Source: Maritimibacter sp. DP1N21-5
GTDB lineage: Bacteria > Pseudomonadota > Alphaproteobacteria > Rhodobacterales > Rhodobacteraceae
Direction of reading: 5' to 3'
Assembly: GCF_019218295.1 (NCBI RefSeq)
Contig: NZ_JAHUZF010000006.1
Coordinates: 1,674,001 to 1,738,000, forward strand
Length of the DNA stretch: 64,000 nucleotides
The position numbers and the translations under genes are program-made. Each line of letters begins with the position of its first letter. The stretch's first letter is position 1. Positions 43,425 to 52,066 of this stretch are shown here, in pieces. Under the pieces are notes generated by a model. The model was given only the letters and a program-made list of their open reading frames with translations, had not been told where the DNA came from and made no database searches.

Positions 43425-45203
43425 ATGCCCAGCTATACCGCCGATACCCGCGATATGTCCTTCGTCCTGCACGACGTGCTGAAGGTCCACGAAAGCGACA
43501 TTCCGGGTTTTGACGACCTCGACCCGTCCTTTACCTCCGCCATCCTAGAGGAAGCGGGCAAGATCGCATCCGAGGTGCTCGCACCGCTCAACCGCGTGGG
43601 CGACACCGAGGGTTGCACCCTCGAGAACGGCATCGTGCGCACGCCCACCGGCTTCAAGGCGGCCTTCGATCAGGTCCGCGAAGGCGGCTGGACCTCACTC
43701 GACTGCGACCCGGAATACGGTGGCCAGGGCCTTCCGCATGTCATGGGCAGCGCGGTGGGCGAGTTTCTCACTGCCTCCAACATGGCCTTCAACATGTATC
43801 AGGGCCTGACCCACGGCGCCTATTCCGCGATCCATATCCACGGCACCGACGCGCAGAAGGCAACCTATCTGCCCAAGATGGTGACCTGCGAGTGGACCGG
43901 CACCATGAACCTGACCGAGCCGCACTCGGGCACGGACCTCGGGCTCATGCGCACCAAGGCGATCCCGCAGGAGGACGGGACCTACAAGATCACAGGCAAC
44001 AAGATCTTCATCTCCGCCGGTGACCACGACATGTCCGACAACGTCATTCACCTCGTGCTCGCCAAGATCCAGGGCGGCCCCGAGGGCATCAAGGGCGTCT
44101 CGCTCTTCATCGTGCCGAAATTCCTCGTGAACGAAGACGGCACCCCCGGCGAACGCAACGGGGTGTCGGTCGGTGCGCTGGAAGAGAAGATGGGCATCCA
44201 CGGCAACGCCACCTGCGTGATGAACTACGACGACGCGACCGGCTACCTCCTGGGCGAGGAACACAAGGGCATGCGCGCGATGTTCACCATGATGAACGAG
44301 GCCCGCCTGGGCGTGGCCGTCCAGGGTCTGGGTCAAGCCACCGCCGCCTACCAGAACGCGCTGGAATATGCCCGCGACCGCCTTCAGGGCCGCGCCGTGA
44401 CAGGCGTCGAGGCGCCCGAGAAACCGGCCGACCCGATCATCGTACACCCCGACATCCGCCGCGCGCTCATGGACCAGAAGTCCTTCATCGAAGGCGCGCG
44501 CGCTTTCATGCTCTGGTCGGCCGAAAAGATCGACCGCTTCCAGCGCATGGGCGACAAGGACGCTGACGGCCTCGTCTCGCTGATGATCCCCGTGCTCAAG
44601 GGCTTCCTCACCGACAAGGGATTCGAAAGCGCCGTTCTGGCCCAGCAGGTCTTCGGTGGCCACGGCTATATCGAGGAATGGGGCATGTCCCAGTTCGTCC
44701 GCGACAGCCGCATCGCCATGATCTACGAAGGCGCCAACGGCATTCAGGCGCTCGACCTCGTGGGCCGCAAGCTCGCACAGGACTCGGGCAAGCACGTCAT
44801 GGGGTTCTTCGAGGAAATAAAGGCCTTCAACAAGTCGAACGAAGCCAACGGTCCGCTCAAGGCCGACTTCCTCGACCCGCTGAAGGACGCGTCGAAAGAC
44901 CTGCAAGCCGCCGCCATGTTTTTCATGCAGAACGGCATGAAGAACCCCAACCACGCCCTCGCCGGATCCTATGACTTCATGACCATGTTCGGGCATGTGG
45001 CATTGGGCTACATGTGGGCGATGATGGCCAAGGCCGCGCACGACAAGCTCGAGGAAGGCACCGACGACGCCGCCTTCTACGAGACGAAACTCGCCACGGG
45101 GCGCTACTACATGCAGCGCCAGTTGCCCGCGACCAAGATGCACCTCGCGCGCATCATTTCCGGCGCAGACCCCGTCATGGCGCTGACGGCCGAGGCGTTC
45201 TGA
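43425..45203 (+). CDS. acyl-CoA dehydrogenase (large, FadE-like)
   Basis: A 592-residue FAD enzyme that introduces the trans-2 double bond into acyl-Co[25 protein letters not shown] residues (about 140-170) form the flavin-binding ACADs signature, [20 protein letters not shown] and [17 protein letters not shown] form the C-terminal one, with the usual catalytic Glu in the second. It has the extra C-terminal helical domain of the roughly 600-residue DmdC/AcdA type. GGGAGTGACC precedes the ATG. Its stop shares a base with the start of the next small gene. Confidence 0.94.
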   Translation: MPSYTADTRDMSFVLHDVLKVHESDIPGFDDLDPSFTSAILEEAGKIASEVLAPLNRVGDTEGCTLENGIVRTPTGFKAAFDQVREGGWTSLDCDPEYGGQGLPHVMGSAVGEFLTASNMAFNMYQGLTHGAYSAIHIHGTDAQKATYLPKMVTCEWTGTMNLTEPHSGTDLGLMRTKAIPQEDGTYKITGNKIFISAGDHDMSDNVIHLVLAKIQGGPEGIKGVSLFIVPKFLVNEDGTPGERNGVSVGALEEKMGIHGNATCVMNYDDATGYLLGEEHKGMRAMFTMMNEARLGVAVQGLGQATAAYQNALEYARDRLQGRAVTGVEAPEKPADPIIVHPDIRRALMDQKSFIEGARAFMLWSAEKIDRFQRMGDKDADGLVSLMIPVLKGFLTDKGFESAVLAQQVFGGHGYIEEWGMSQFVRDSRIAMIYEGANGIQALDLVGRKLAQDSGKHVMGFFEEIKAFNKSNEANGPLKADFLDPLKDASKDLQAAAMFFMQNGMKNPNHALAGSYDFMTMFGHVALGYMWAMMAKAAHDKLEEGTDDAAFYETKLATGRYYMQRQLPATKMHLARIISGADPVMALTAEAF

Positions 45204-45436
45204 TGGCCGGGGTCGTGACCTTCATCCGTGTGGCCTCTGCCATCGTGATGATCGGCGCGGCCCTCATGGCCGGGTTCCAGGTAATCTCGGTCGGCCTGAC
45301 CACCGGCGATGCGGTGCCCGACAACTCGGGTGTCGCAACGTCGCTCTGGATCGCCGGGGGCGCGTTGGCCCTCTATGTAGTGACAAGCCTCTGGTCCCGG
45401 AGGATCGCCGCGAACAAGCCGAAGGACCGCGCCTGA
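45203..45436 (+). CDS. small two-span membrane protein
   Basis: A 77-residue protein with two predicted transmembrane helices (VASAIVMIGAALMAGFQVIS and LWIAGGALALYVVTSLW) and a basic tail. It starts on the last base of the acyl-CoA dehydrogenase stop and abuts the next gene with no gap. No family is recognised. It may be a membrane partner of the acyl-CoA dehydrogenase operon. Confidence 0.65.
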   Translation: MAGVVTFIRVASAIVMIGAALMAGFQVISVGLTTGDAVPDNSGVATSLWIAGGALALYVVTSLWSRRIAANKPKDRA

Positions 45437-45649
45437 ATGCCGAAACGCTTCCGCCTCACCCGCCGCCTGCCCATCGCGATGACCGAAGACGGTTACCGCC
45501 GCCTGAAACGCTTCGCGACCGAGGCCGGGCTCGACGAGGGCGAGGCGTTGTCCTTCCTCTTCGAACACTTCGACAGCGTCACCGACCACGACGCGCTGAC
45601 CCATCGCCTCCGGCTCTTCAATGCCGAGCTGGACGACCGCAAACGCTGA
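45437..45649 (+). CDS. small basic protein of unknown function
   Basis: A 70-residue protein, rich in Arg and Leu. MTEDGYRRLKRFATEAGLDE looks like a helix-turn-helix or ribbon-helix-helix-like segment, but no family is recognised. It begins immediately after the stop of the membrane protein gene, and codon use is like its neighbours. It is probably real and co-transcribed, with moderate certainty. Confidence 0.55.
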   Translation: MPKRFRLTRRLPIAMTEDGYRRLKRFATEAGLDEGEALSFLFEHFDSVTDHDALTHRLRLFNAELDDRKR

Positions 45650-45663
45650 CCGGGAGACCCGCC

Positions 45664-46182
45664 ATGAAGACCCTCATCGCCACCCCCCTTCTGATCACGG
45701 CCCTGATCGCGGCCCCCCAGATCGCTTCCGCCTTTGACGACAGCGACCGCGCCGGCGTCGAGGCCCGTGTCGCGACCTTCGAAGCCGCCTTCACCAGCCG
45801 CGACTACGCCGGTGTGCTCGATGTGCTGCCGCCCCGACTGCTCGATTTCATGTCAGAAGAACTCGACATCCCGCGCGCGGAGCTTGCCGACACGATGACC
45901 AAACAAATGGGCATCTTCCTCTCCGATGTGACGATCGACGCCTTCGCCATGGACACCGCCTCGATGACCACGGGCGAAACGCCCGAAGGCACCACCTATG
46001 CCTTCATCCCGACCACCACGACCTTCACCTCGCCCGAGATCGGCACCCGCACCCTTGAAAGCCAGACCTTGGCCCTCGAGGAGGGCGGCGCCTGGTATCT
46101 CACCCGGATCGAGATGAAGCAGCAATACGACATCGTGAAAGGCATCTACCCGGGCTTCGCGGGGATTCCGCTCCCCGACTGA
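45664..46182 (+). CDS. exported protein of unknown function
   Basis: A 172-residue protein with a signal peptide (TLIATPLLITALIAAPQIASA). The mature part, with FEAAFTSRDYAGVLDVLPPR and later ETPEGTTYAFIPTTTTF, looks like a single alpha-plus-beta domain of NTF2-like type; no catalytic motif is clear. GGGAGACCCGCC precedes the ATG. It lies in the acyl-CoA operon between two unknown genes and a GST. Confidence 0.72.
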   Translation: MKTLIATPLLITALIAAPQIASAFDDSDRAGVEARVATFEAAFTSRDYAGVLDVLPPRLLDFMSEELDIPRAELADTMTKQMGIFLSDVTIDAFAMDTASMTTGETPEGTTYAFIPTTTTFTSPEIGTRTLESQTLALEEGGAWYLTRIEMKQQYDIVKGIYPGFAGIPLPD

Positions 46183-46274
46183 CCCTTTCATCTTTCGACA
46201 AATGCTCCGGCGGTGTGGGGGCTGGCCCCCCCGCAGCCCTCACCAGAACCCCAGACGTCCGGGAGGAGACCGAC

Positions 46275-46910
46275 GTGACCATCAAGCTCTACTGCTTCGG
46301 CGAAAGCGGCAATTCCTACAAGGCCGCCCTGCCTCTCGAACTCACCGGCATGGATTGGGCACCGGTCTGGGTCGATTTCTTCGGCGGCGAGGCGCGCTCG
46401 GAGGCCTACAAGGCAATGAACCCCATGGCCGAGGCCCCGGTGCTCGTCTCGGGCGATCTCACGCTCTCGCAATCGGGTGTCATCCAGGACTGGATCGTCG
46501 AGAAAACCGGCCAGTTCGGCGGCCGGACCCCCGAAGAGCGGCGCGAGATCCTGCGCTGGCAGTTCTGGGACAATCACAAGGGCTCCGGCCAGTTCGGCAC
46601 GACCCGGTTCCTGACGAACTTCCTACCCGAAAAGCATCGCAACCCCGATGTCATCGCCTTCATGACCGGGCGCTGCCGTGCAGCTCTCGCCACCCTGGAC
46701 GCCGTGCTGACGGATCGTGACTGGCTTGCCTCTGACCGCATGACGATGGCCGACCTCTCGGCCTGCGGCTACCTCTACTACCCGGAACCCTTCGGCTTCT
46801 CGCGCGACGACTTCCCCGCGATCAGCCGCTGGCTCGACCGGATTTCCGAAACGCCGGGGTGGAAACACCCCTACGACCTGATGCCCGACTCGCCTGCCGA
46901 CCGCATGTGA
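46275..46910 (+). CDS. glutathione S-transferase family protein
   Basis: A 211-residue GST. IKLYCFGESGNSYKAALPLE is the first beta-alpha unit with the active-site Ser region, APVLVSGDLTLSQSGVIQDW gives the cis-Pro and the glutathione carboxylate site, and MTMADLSACGYLYYPE is the N-capping motif of the helical domain. The start is a GTG at 46275 with GGGAGGAG ahead; an ATG-led frame upstream has no ribosome-binding site. A GC-rich palindromic run (GGGGGC/GCCCCC) lies upstream at about 46216-46231. Confidence 0.87.
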   Translation: MTIKLYCFGESGNSYKAALPLELTGMDWAPVWVDFFGGEARSEAYKAMNPMAEAPVLVSGDLTLSQSGVIQDWIVEKTGQFGGRTPEERREILRWQFWDNHKGSGQFGTTRFLTNFLPEKHRNPDVIAFMTGRCRAALATLDAVLTDRDWLASDRMTMADLSACGYLYYPEPFGFSRDDFPAISRWLDRISETPGWKHPYDLMPDSPADRM

Positions 46911-46943
46911 ACTGGGCCCAATCCGCTAAGAAGGGAGAGACTT

Positions 46944-48155
46944 ATGTCCGACGCCTATATCTACGATTCCGTGCGTTCCCCGCGCGGCAAGGGCCGCGCC
47001 GACGGCTCGCTGCACGAGGTGACCTCGGTCGCCCTCGGCAAACAGATGCTGAACGCGATCAAGGAACGCTCCGGCCTCGACGGCCACGCGGTCGAGGACG
47101 TGATCTGGGGCAACGCCACGCAAGCCTTCGAACAGGGCGGCTGCCTTGCCCGCACCACGGTGCTCGCCTCCGACCTCGACGAACGCATCCCGGGCCTGTC
47201 GATCAACCGCTTCTGCGCCTCCGGCATGGAGGCCGTGAACCTCGCCGCGAACCAGGTCCGCGGTGGCGCGGGCAACGCCTATATCGCGGGCGGGGTCGAG
47301 ATGATGTCCCGCGTCGCGATGGGCTCCGACGGGGCCGCCGTGGCCGTCGATCCGACCGTCGCGATGGACAGCTACTTTGTGCCACAGGGCATCTCGGCCG
47401 ACATCATCGCGACCGAATACGGGTTTTCTCGTGACGACGTCGACATGCTGGCCGTCGAAAGCCAGAAACGCGCCGCCGCCGCCATCGCCGACAAGCGCTT
47501 TGACAAGACGCTGGTCACGATCCGCGACGTGAACGGGCTCCCGATCCTCGACCACGACGAATACGTCCGCCCCGGCACCGACATGCAGGCGCTTGGGAGC
47601 CTCAAACCCGCCTTCAAGGACCTGGGCGAGGTCATGCCGGGCTTCGACAAGGTCGCGAAGCTTAAGTATCCGCATCTCGAGAAGATCAACCACGTGCACC
47701 ACGCGGGCAACTCCTCGGGCATCGTCGACGGCTCTGCCGCGATCCTGATCGGCAACAAGGAGTTTGGCGAGAAATACGGTCTCAAACCCCGCGCCGTGAT
47801 CCGCGCAACGGCCAAGATCGGCACCGATCCGACCATCATGCTCACGGGTCCCGTCCCAGCGACCGAGAAAATCCTCAAGGACAGCGGCATGTCGATCAGC
47901 GACATCGACCTCTTCGAGGTGAACGAGGCGTTCTCGGCGGTCGTCCTGCGCTTCATGCAGGCCTTCGACGTCGACCATTCCAAGGTCAACGTGAACGGCG
48001 GCGCCATCGCGATGGGCCACCCGCTGGGCGCCTCCGGCGCGATCATCATCGGCACGCTGCTCGATGAGCTTGAGCGTTCCGGCGAGGGCACCGGCCTCGC
48101 CACCCTCTGCGTGGCCTCCGGCATGGGCGCCGCCACCATCATCGAACGCGTATAA
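46944..48155 (+). CDS. fadA: acetyl-CoA C-acyltransferase (thiolase)
   Basis: A 403-residue thiolase that cleaves 3-ketoacyl-CoA to acetyl-CoA in beta-oxidation. The nucleophile Cys91 is in INRFCASGMEAV, the catalytic His in NGGAIAMGHPLGASG, and the second Cys in TLCVASGMGAAT at the C-terminus. The length is normal. AAGGGAGAG precedes the ATG. It is separated by 12 bases from fadB, with which it forms the beta-oxidation complex. Confidence 0.95.
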   Translation: MSDAYIYDSVRSPRGKGRADGSLHEVTSVALGKQMLNAIKERSGLDGHAVEDVIWGNATQAFEQGGCLARTTVLASDLDERIPGLSINRFCASGMEAVNLAANQVRGGAGNAYIAGGVEMMSRVAMGSDGAAVAVDPTVAMDSYFVPQGISADIIATEYGFSRDDVDMLAVESQKRAAAAIADKRFDKTLVTIRDVNGLPILDHDEYVRPGTDMQALGSLKPAFKDLGEVMPGFDKVAKLKYPHLEKINHVHHAGNSSGIVDGSAAILIGNKEFGEKYGLKPRAVIRATAKIGTDPTIMLTGPVPATEKILKDSGMSISDIDLFEVNEAFSAVVLRFMQAFDVDHSKVNVNGGAIAMGHPLGASGAIIIGTLLDELERSGEGTGLATLCVASGMGAATIIERV

Positions 48156-48167
48156 GGAGTTCACATC

Positions 48168-50348
48168 ATGGCCGAATTTACCATGACCAAGGACGCCGAC
48201 GGCGTCGCCATCATCACCTGGGATCTGCCGGGTAAATCCATGAACGTCCTCACCCTTCAGGGGATCGAGGAACTGTCCGCCCTCACCGAAGAGGCACTGG
48301 CCGACGACAGCGTCAGAGGCATCGTCGTCACCTCGGGCAAGGACAGCTTTGCGGGCGGCATGGACCTCAACATCCTGGCCGAGTTCAAGCAATCCGGTGC
48401 GGAAGGTGTCTTCGAGGGCACGATGCGCGGGCACAAGATGCTGCGCACGCTCGAACTTGCGGGCATGGACCCCAAGACGAAAAAGGGCGGCAAACCGGTC
48501 GCGGCGGCGCTCCCCGGCACCGCACTCGGCATCGGGCTTGAACTGCCGCTGGCCACCCACCGCATCTTCGCGGCCCCCAATCCCAAGGCCAAGATCGGCC
48601 TGCCCGAGATTCAGGTCGGCATCTTCCCCGGCATGGGCGGCACCACGCGCCTCGTGCGCAAACTGGGCGTCATGGGCGCCTCGCCGTTCCTTCTGCAAGC
48701 CAAGATGTCCTCGCCCGAACAGGCCGTGAAGGCAGGCATCATCGACGAAGTGGCCGACGATCCGGTCGCCGCCGCCAAGGCTTGGGTGCTCCAAGCGACC
48801 GACGCCGACCTCGTGAAACCCTGGGACGCCAAGGGCTACAAGGTTCCCGGCGGCGCGCCCTATCACCCGGCGGGTTTCCAGACCTTCGTCGGCGCGAACG
48901 CCATGATCATGGGCAACACATGGGGCGCCTTCCCGGCCCCCAAGGCGATGCTGTCGGCGGTCTACGAGGGCCTCATGGTCCCCTTCGACACCGCTTTGAA
49001 GATCGAGGCGCGGTGGTTCACCAAGGTCATCATGGACCCCTCGTCCTCGGCCATGATCCGGTCGCTCTTCATCAACAAGGAGGCGCTGGAGAAGGGCGCA
49101 GTGCGCCCCGACGTGCCGGATCAGAAGGTCCGCAAAGTCGGCGTGCTGGGTGCTGGAATGATGGGCGCGGGCATCGCCCTCGTCTCGGCGCAAGCCGGGA
49201 TCGAGGTCGTGCTGATCGACCAGAAACAGGAGGCCGCCGACAAGGGCAAAGCCTATACGGAAAGCTACCTCGACGCTGGCATCGCCAAGCGCAAGACGAC
49301 GCCCGAGAAAAAGGACGACGTGCTGGGCCGCATCACCGCGACGACTGACTACAACGCCCTCTCTGACGCCGACCTCATCATCGAGGCCGTGTTCGAGGAC
49401 GTGGGCGTGAAGGCCGAGGTCACCAGGAACGTCGAAGCCGTCATCCCCGACGACTGCATCTTCGCGACCAACACCTCGACGCTCCCGATCACCGAACTTG
49501 CCAAGGCCTCCACGCGGCCTGCGCAGTTCATCGGCATCCACTTCTTCTCGCCGGTCGAGAAAATGCTGCTGGTCGAGATCATCAAGGGTGCGGATACCGG
49601 CGACGTGGCCACGGCCAAGGCATTGGACTACGTCCGCCAGATCCGCAAGACGCCGATCGTGGTGAACGACGCGCGCTTCTTCTACGCCAACCGCTGCATC
49701 ATCCCCTACATCAACGAAGGGGTGCGGATGGTCACGGAAGGTGTGGAAATGCCGCTCGTGGACAACGCCGCGCGGCTCCTGGGCTTCCCGGTCGGTCCCC
49801 TGCAACTGACCGACGAGACCTCGATCGACCTCGGCGTAAAGATCGCCAAGGCGACCAAGGCCGCGATGGGCAATACCTATGACGACACCACGGACGAGAT
49901 CATGTTCTGGATGGCCGACAACGGGCGGCTTGGTCGCAAGGCCAAGGCGGGCTTCTTCGACTACGACGAGAAAGGCAAACGTCAGGGCTACTCCGATGCC
50001 GTCGCCGAGAAATTCCCGGCCAAGGACGACCAGCCCGATGTGATCGAGGTTCAGCATCGCCTGATGATGGCGCAGGTGCTGGAGGCGGTTCGTGCGCTCG
50101 AAGAAAACGTCCTCATGGACATCCGCGAGGGCGACGTGGCCGCGATCCTGGGCTGGGGCTTCGCCCCTTGGTCCGGCGGGCCGTTCAGCTGGCTCGACAT
50201 GCTCGGCGCGGCCAAGGCGGTCGAGATCTGCGACCACCTGTCCGAGACCTACGGCGAACGGTTCACCTGCCCTGCCCTCCTGCGCGACATGGCGACCAAG
50301 GGCGAAACCTTCTACGGCCGCTTCGGCGCACAGGCCAAAGCCGCCTGA
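48168..50348 (+). CDS. fadB: fatty oxidation complex alpha subunit (hydratase/3-hydroxyacyl-CoA dehydrogenase)
   Basis: A 726-residue fused enzyme. Residues 1-300 are enoyl-CoA hydratase (crotonase fold; GKDSFAGGMDLN gives the oxyanion hole, LPEIQVGIFPGMGGTTRL the catalytic Glu loop). From about 325, VGVLGAGMMGAGIALVSAQ is the NAD-binding loop of the 3-hydroxyacyl-CoA dehydrogenase, followed by FIGIHFFSPVEKM with the catalytic His. The C-terminal duplicated dehydrogenase domain has NGRLGRKAKAGFFDY. AAGGAGTTCACATC leads to the ATG. A strong terminator follows, so this ends the operon. Confidence 0.95.
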   Translation: MAEFTMTKDADGVAIITWDLPGKSMNVLTLQGIEELSALTEEALADDSVRGIVVTSGKDSFAGGMDLNILAEFKQSGAEGVFEGTMRGHKMLRTLELAGMDPKTKKGGKPVAAALPGTALGIGLELPLATHRIFAAPNPKAKIGLPEIQVGIFPGMGGTTRLVRKLGVMGASPFLLQAKMSSPEQAVKAGIIDEVADDPVAAAKAWVLQATDADLVKPWDAKGYKVPGGAPYHPAGFQTFVGANAMIMGNTWGAFPAPKAMLSAVYEGLMVPFDTALKIEARWFTKVIMDPSSSAMIRSLFINKEALEKGAVRPDVPDQKVRKVGVLGAGMMGAGIALVSAQAGIEVVLIDQKQEAADKGKAYTESYLDAGIAKRKTTPEKKDDVLGRITATTDYNALSDADLIIEAVFEDVGVKAEVTRNVEAVIPDDCIFATNTSTLPITELAKASTRPAQFIGIHFFSPVEKMLLVEIIKGADTGDVATAKALDYVRQIRKTPIVVNDARFFYANRCIIPYINEGVRMVTEGVEMPLVDNAARLLGFPVGPLQLTDETSIDLGVKIAKATKAAMGNTYDDTTDEIMFWMADNGRLGRKAKAGFFDYDEKGKRQGYSDAVAEKFPAKDDQPDVIEVQHRLMMAQVLEAVRALEENVLMDIREGDVAAILGWGFAPWSGGPFSWLDMLGAAKAVEICDHLSETYGERFTCPALLRDMATKGETFYGRFGAQAKAA

Positions 50349-50370
50349 GACCACCGCAACCAATCGAAAA

Positions 50371-50397
50371 GGGCTGCCTCCGCCGGCGGCCCTTTTT
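50371..50397 (+). terminator. intrinsic terminator after fadB
   Basis: GGGCTGCC pairs with GGCGGCCC (one G-T pair) around TCCGCC, followed directly by TTTTT. It lies 23 bases after the fadB stop codon. Confidence 0.85.
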
Positions 50398-50410
50398 CAT
50401 GCCCCCTTAG

Positions 50411-50505
50411 CCCCTTCACTGCTTCATAGATACTTTGGAGGGGTCGCCATAGTCGCGCCATTGGTCCGCGAGACAATGGCGACGGGGGAGGCTGGCCTCC
50501 CCCAG
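50411..50505 (-). repeat. dispersed intergenic repeat, copy 3
   Basis: Shares 75 of its first 82 bases with the copy at 38669. The CGCCATTG-N10-CAATGGCG inverted repeat is kept, and the final stem is perfect (GGGGGAGGC-TG-GCCTCCCCC at 50484-50503). A further hairpin, ATGTCGC-GCAA-GCGACAT, lies just beyond at 50514-50531. It is again found between two convergent genes (fadB and the ScfR-type regulator). The strand is given relative to copy 1. Confidence 0.8.
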
Positions 50506-50539
50506 CGGATCGGATGTCGCGCAAGCGACATTCGAAACC

Positions 50540-51826
50540 CTAGACCCTCGCCCCCAGAATGGACGGCTCCCGCCGCGCACCGCAAACTTCGCGCGGGCAG
50601 ATCCGGCAGGAGGTCCCCACGCCCAGCGCCCGCCCGAAAGCCTCCTCAACCGGCTCGATCAGCATCGTCGCCTCCTGCACGGGCGGCGCATCGATGCTCG
50701 CGGCGGGGCGCGGGAGCGACACTGCCACGCAGCGAAAGAGACGTCCCTCCCGTCCCGGCATTTCCACCACCTGCGCCACGGGCTGCGCTGGCCGGCCCAG
50801 CGCCTGGTAAAGCGGCCAGAGCGGACAGGCCGCACCGAAGCGGGGCAGCGCGAAGCCCTCGACCGGCTTGCGAAGCGTGATCGTCCCCGACCCGTCGCAG
50901 ACGACAAGCCCGGACTCCGACAGGCTCGCCATGCGCCGCAGGACCGCATCGAGGCCGACCCCAAACCCCGCGGCGAGCCGCACCGGATCGCCCCCGGCGC
51001 CCGCGAGCGAGGCGCGGAAGGGACGCTCCGGCATTGCGCGGGCATCGGCGAGGTAACGCACCAGCATCGTCCGGGCGAGGTCGCGCGCGCCCCGGTCGCG
51101 CAGCATCTCGGCCCGATCGAGCAGTACCGCGATCTCGCCCTCCCCGACCGCCGGCTTCTCGAGCCCCTCGAAATAGTAGCCTGCCGCCTCGACCATCGCG
51201 GCCATGTCGTCCACCGCCGAGACCTGCATCTCCCGCGCCTCGGCCCCCGCATCGAGGTATGACACAAGCCCCGAGGCGGAATGGGACAGGCGCTGCGCCT
51301 CTTCGCGCATGTTGCGCAGGAAGCGGGCCTGCCAGTCCGGGTCGATGTCCGACGTGTCGGCGAGGATTGCAGCGGTGGAGCGGATTGCCGTCACGGTCGA
51401 GATGACCTCGTGCAACGATGCCGCCAGATGCGGGTCGTGGGTCAAGCGGTCGGACAGCGTTTCGACCAGCCGCTCGAGATCCTCGATCCGCCGCGCCTGC
51501 GAGGCGACCAACCCCGACCAGCCGGGAAAGCGGCCGGCGAATTCCTCGGTCCGGTCCACCTCGACGCCGCCCGCCACGCGAGCCGCCGCGTCGCGCAACC
51601 CCGCCACCAGCGCCTGCGCGGCACCCTGTGACAGTTGCGCAGGTTCAACCTCGAGACGCCGGGCAAGGTCGACGAGCAGTTTGCCGCCGATTCTTCGCCG
51701 GTTGTGTTCGATCAGGTTCAGATAGGCAGGGGAAATCCCCACCTCCCGCGCGAGATCGGCCTGACGCAGGCCCTGTGCGAGCCGCCGATCGCGGATGCGG
51801 CTTCCAGTCAACCGGCTATCCGGCAT
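50540..51826 (-). CDS. short-chain fatty acyl regulator (ScfR/RamB/PccR family)
   Basis: A 428-residue XRE-type regulator. The N-terminal helix-turn-helix is GLRQADLAREVGISPAYLNL and IEHNRRRIGGKLLVDLARRL. A long central ligand-binding region and a C-terminal block CRICPREVCGARREPSILGA, with paired cysteines, are the ScfR hallmarks. In Rhodobacter sphaeroides, family member PccR controls propionyl-CoA assimilation; RamB in Actinobacteria controls acetate use. The ATG at 51826 follows AAAGGAGAAG. It diverges from the importer-acs operon, which is its likely target, together with its own gene. Confidence 0.92.
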   Translation of the reverse strand: MPDSRLTGSRIRDRRLAQGLRQADLAREVGISPAYLNLIEHNRRRIGGKLLVDLARRLEVEPAQLSQGAAQALVAGLRDAAARVAGGVEVDRTEEFAGRFPGWSGLVASQARRIEDLERLVETLSDRLTHDPHLAASLHEVISTVTAIRSTAAILADTSDIDPDWQARFLRNMREEAQRLSHSASGLVSYLDAGAEAREMQVSAVDDMAAMVEAAGYYFEGLEKPAVGEGEIAVLLDRAEMLRDRGARDLARTMLVRYLADARAMPERPFRASLAGAGGDPVRLAAGFGVGLDAVLRRMASLSESGLVVCDGSGTITLRKPVEGFALPRFGAACPLWPLYQALGRPAQPVAQVVEMPGREGRLFRCVAVSLPRPAASIDAPPVQEATMLIEPVEEAFGRALGVGTSCRICPREVCGARREPSILGARV

Positions 51827-51843
51827 GGCTTCTCCTTTCCTCA

Positions 51844-51871
51844 CCGAAAGTAAATTTTCCTTTACTTTCGG
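51844..51871. promoter_or_regulatory. perfect palindrome at the ScfR promoter
   Basis: CCGAAAGTAAA (51844-51854) and TTTACTTTCGG (51861-51871) are perfect inverted repeats around TTTTCC, 18 bases upstream of the regulator's start codon. The AGTAAA/TTTACT halves resemble, but do not equal, the TTTGCAAA half-sites known for PccR. Autoregulation by the ScfR protein is the simplest reading. Confidence 0.65.
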
Positions 51872-51940
51872 GCGCTTTCTGCACCTGCGCGAAAACTTAT
51901 TTACATACCTATCATTGTTCCAGTTCATTTGTTTACAAAA

Positions 51941-51963
51941 AAATCGTTTCTTCATAACGATTT
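51941..51963. promoter_or_regulatory. inverted repeat upstream of the ABC importer operon
   Basis: AAATCGTT (51941-51948) and AACGATTT (51956-51963) form a perfect 8-bp inverted repeat with a seven-base spacer, about 100 bases before the substrate-binding protein gene. The surrounding 150 bases are AT-rich compared with the rest of the window. It may be a second operator or part of the importer promoter. Confidence 0.45.
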
Positions 51964-52066
51964 GTTGCTTCGTTTTCATCGATGCCCCCATACTCTGCAC
52001 AGCCTGTAAATGGCACGCGGCATGCGCGGGGAGGCCTTGCCGTATTTTTCAAAAGGGAGGAGACGT

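Noticed and set aside
46205..46235. GC-rich hairpin upstream of the GST gene that looks like part of the dispersed repeat
   Set aside because: It shares only a G-run/C-run stem followed by GCA with the repeat at 4031; the diagnostic ATATTTATGA part is absent, so it is not counted as a copy.
46926..50363. A 1145-codon open frame on the minus strand opposite fadA and fadB
   Set aside because: It mirrors the codon structure of two clear beta-oxidation genes in a high-GC genome. Its translation is rich in Arg, His, Gly, Asp and Val with no domain, and it ignores the real gene boundaries.
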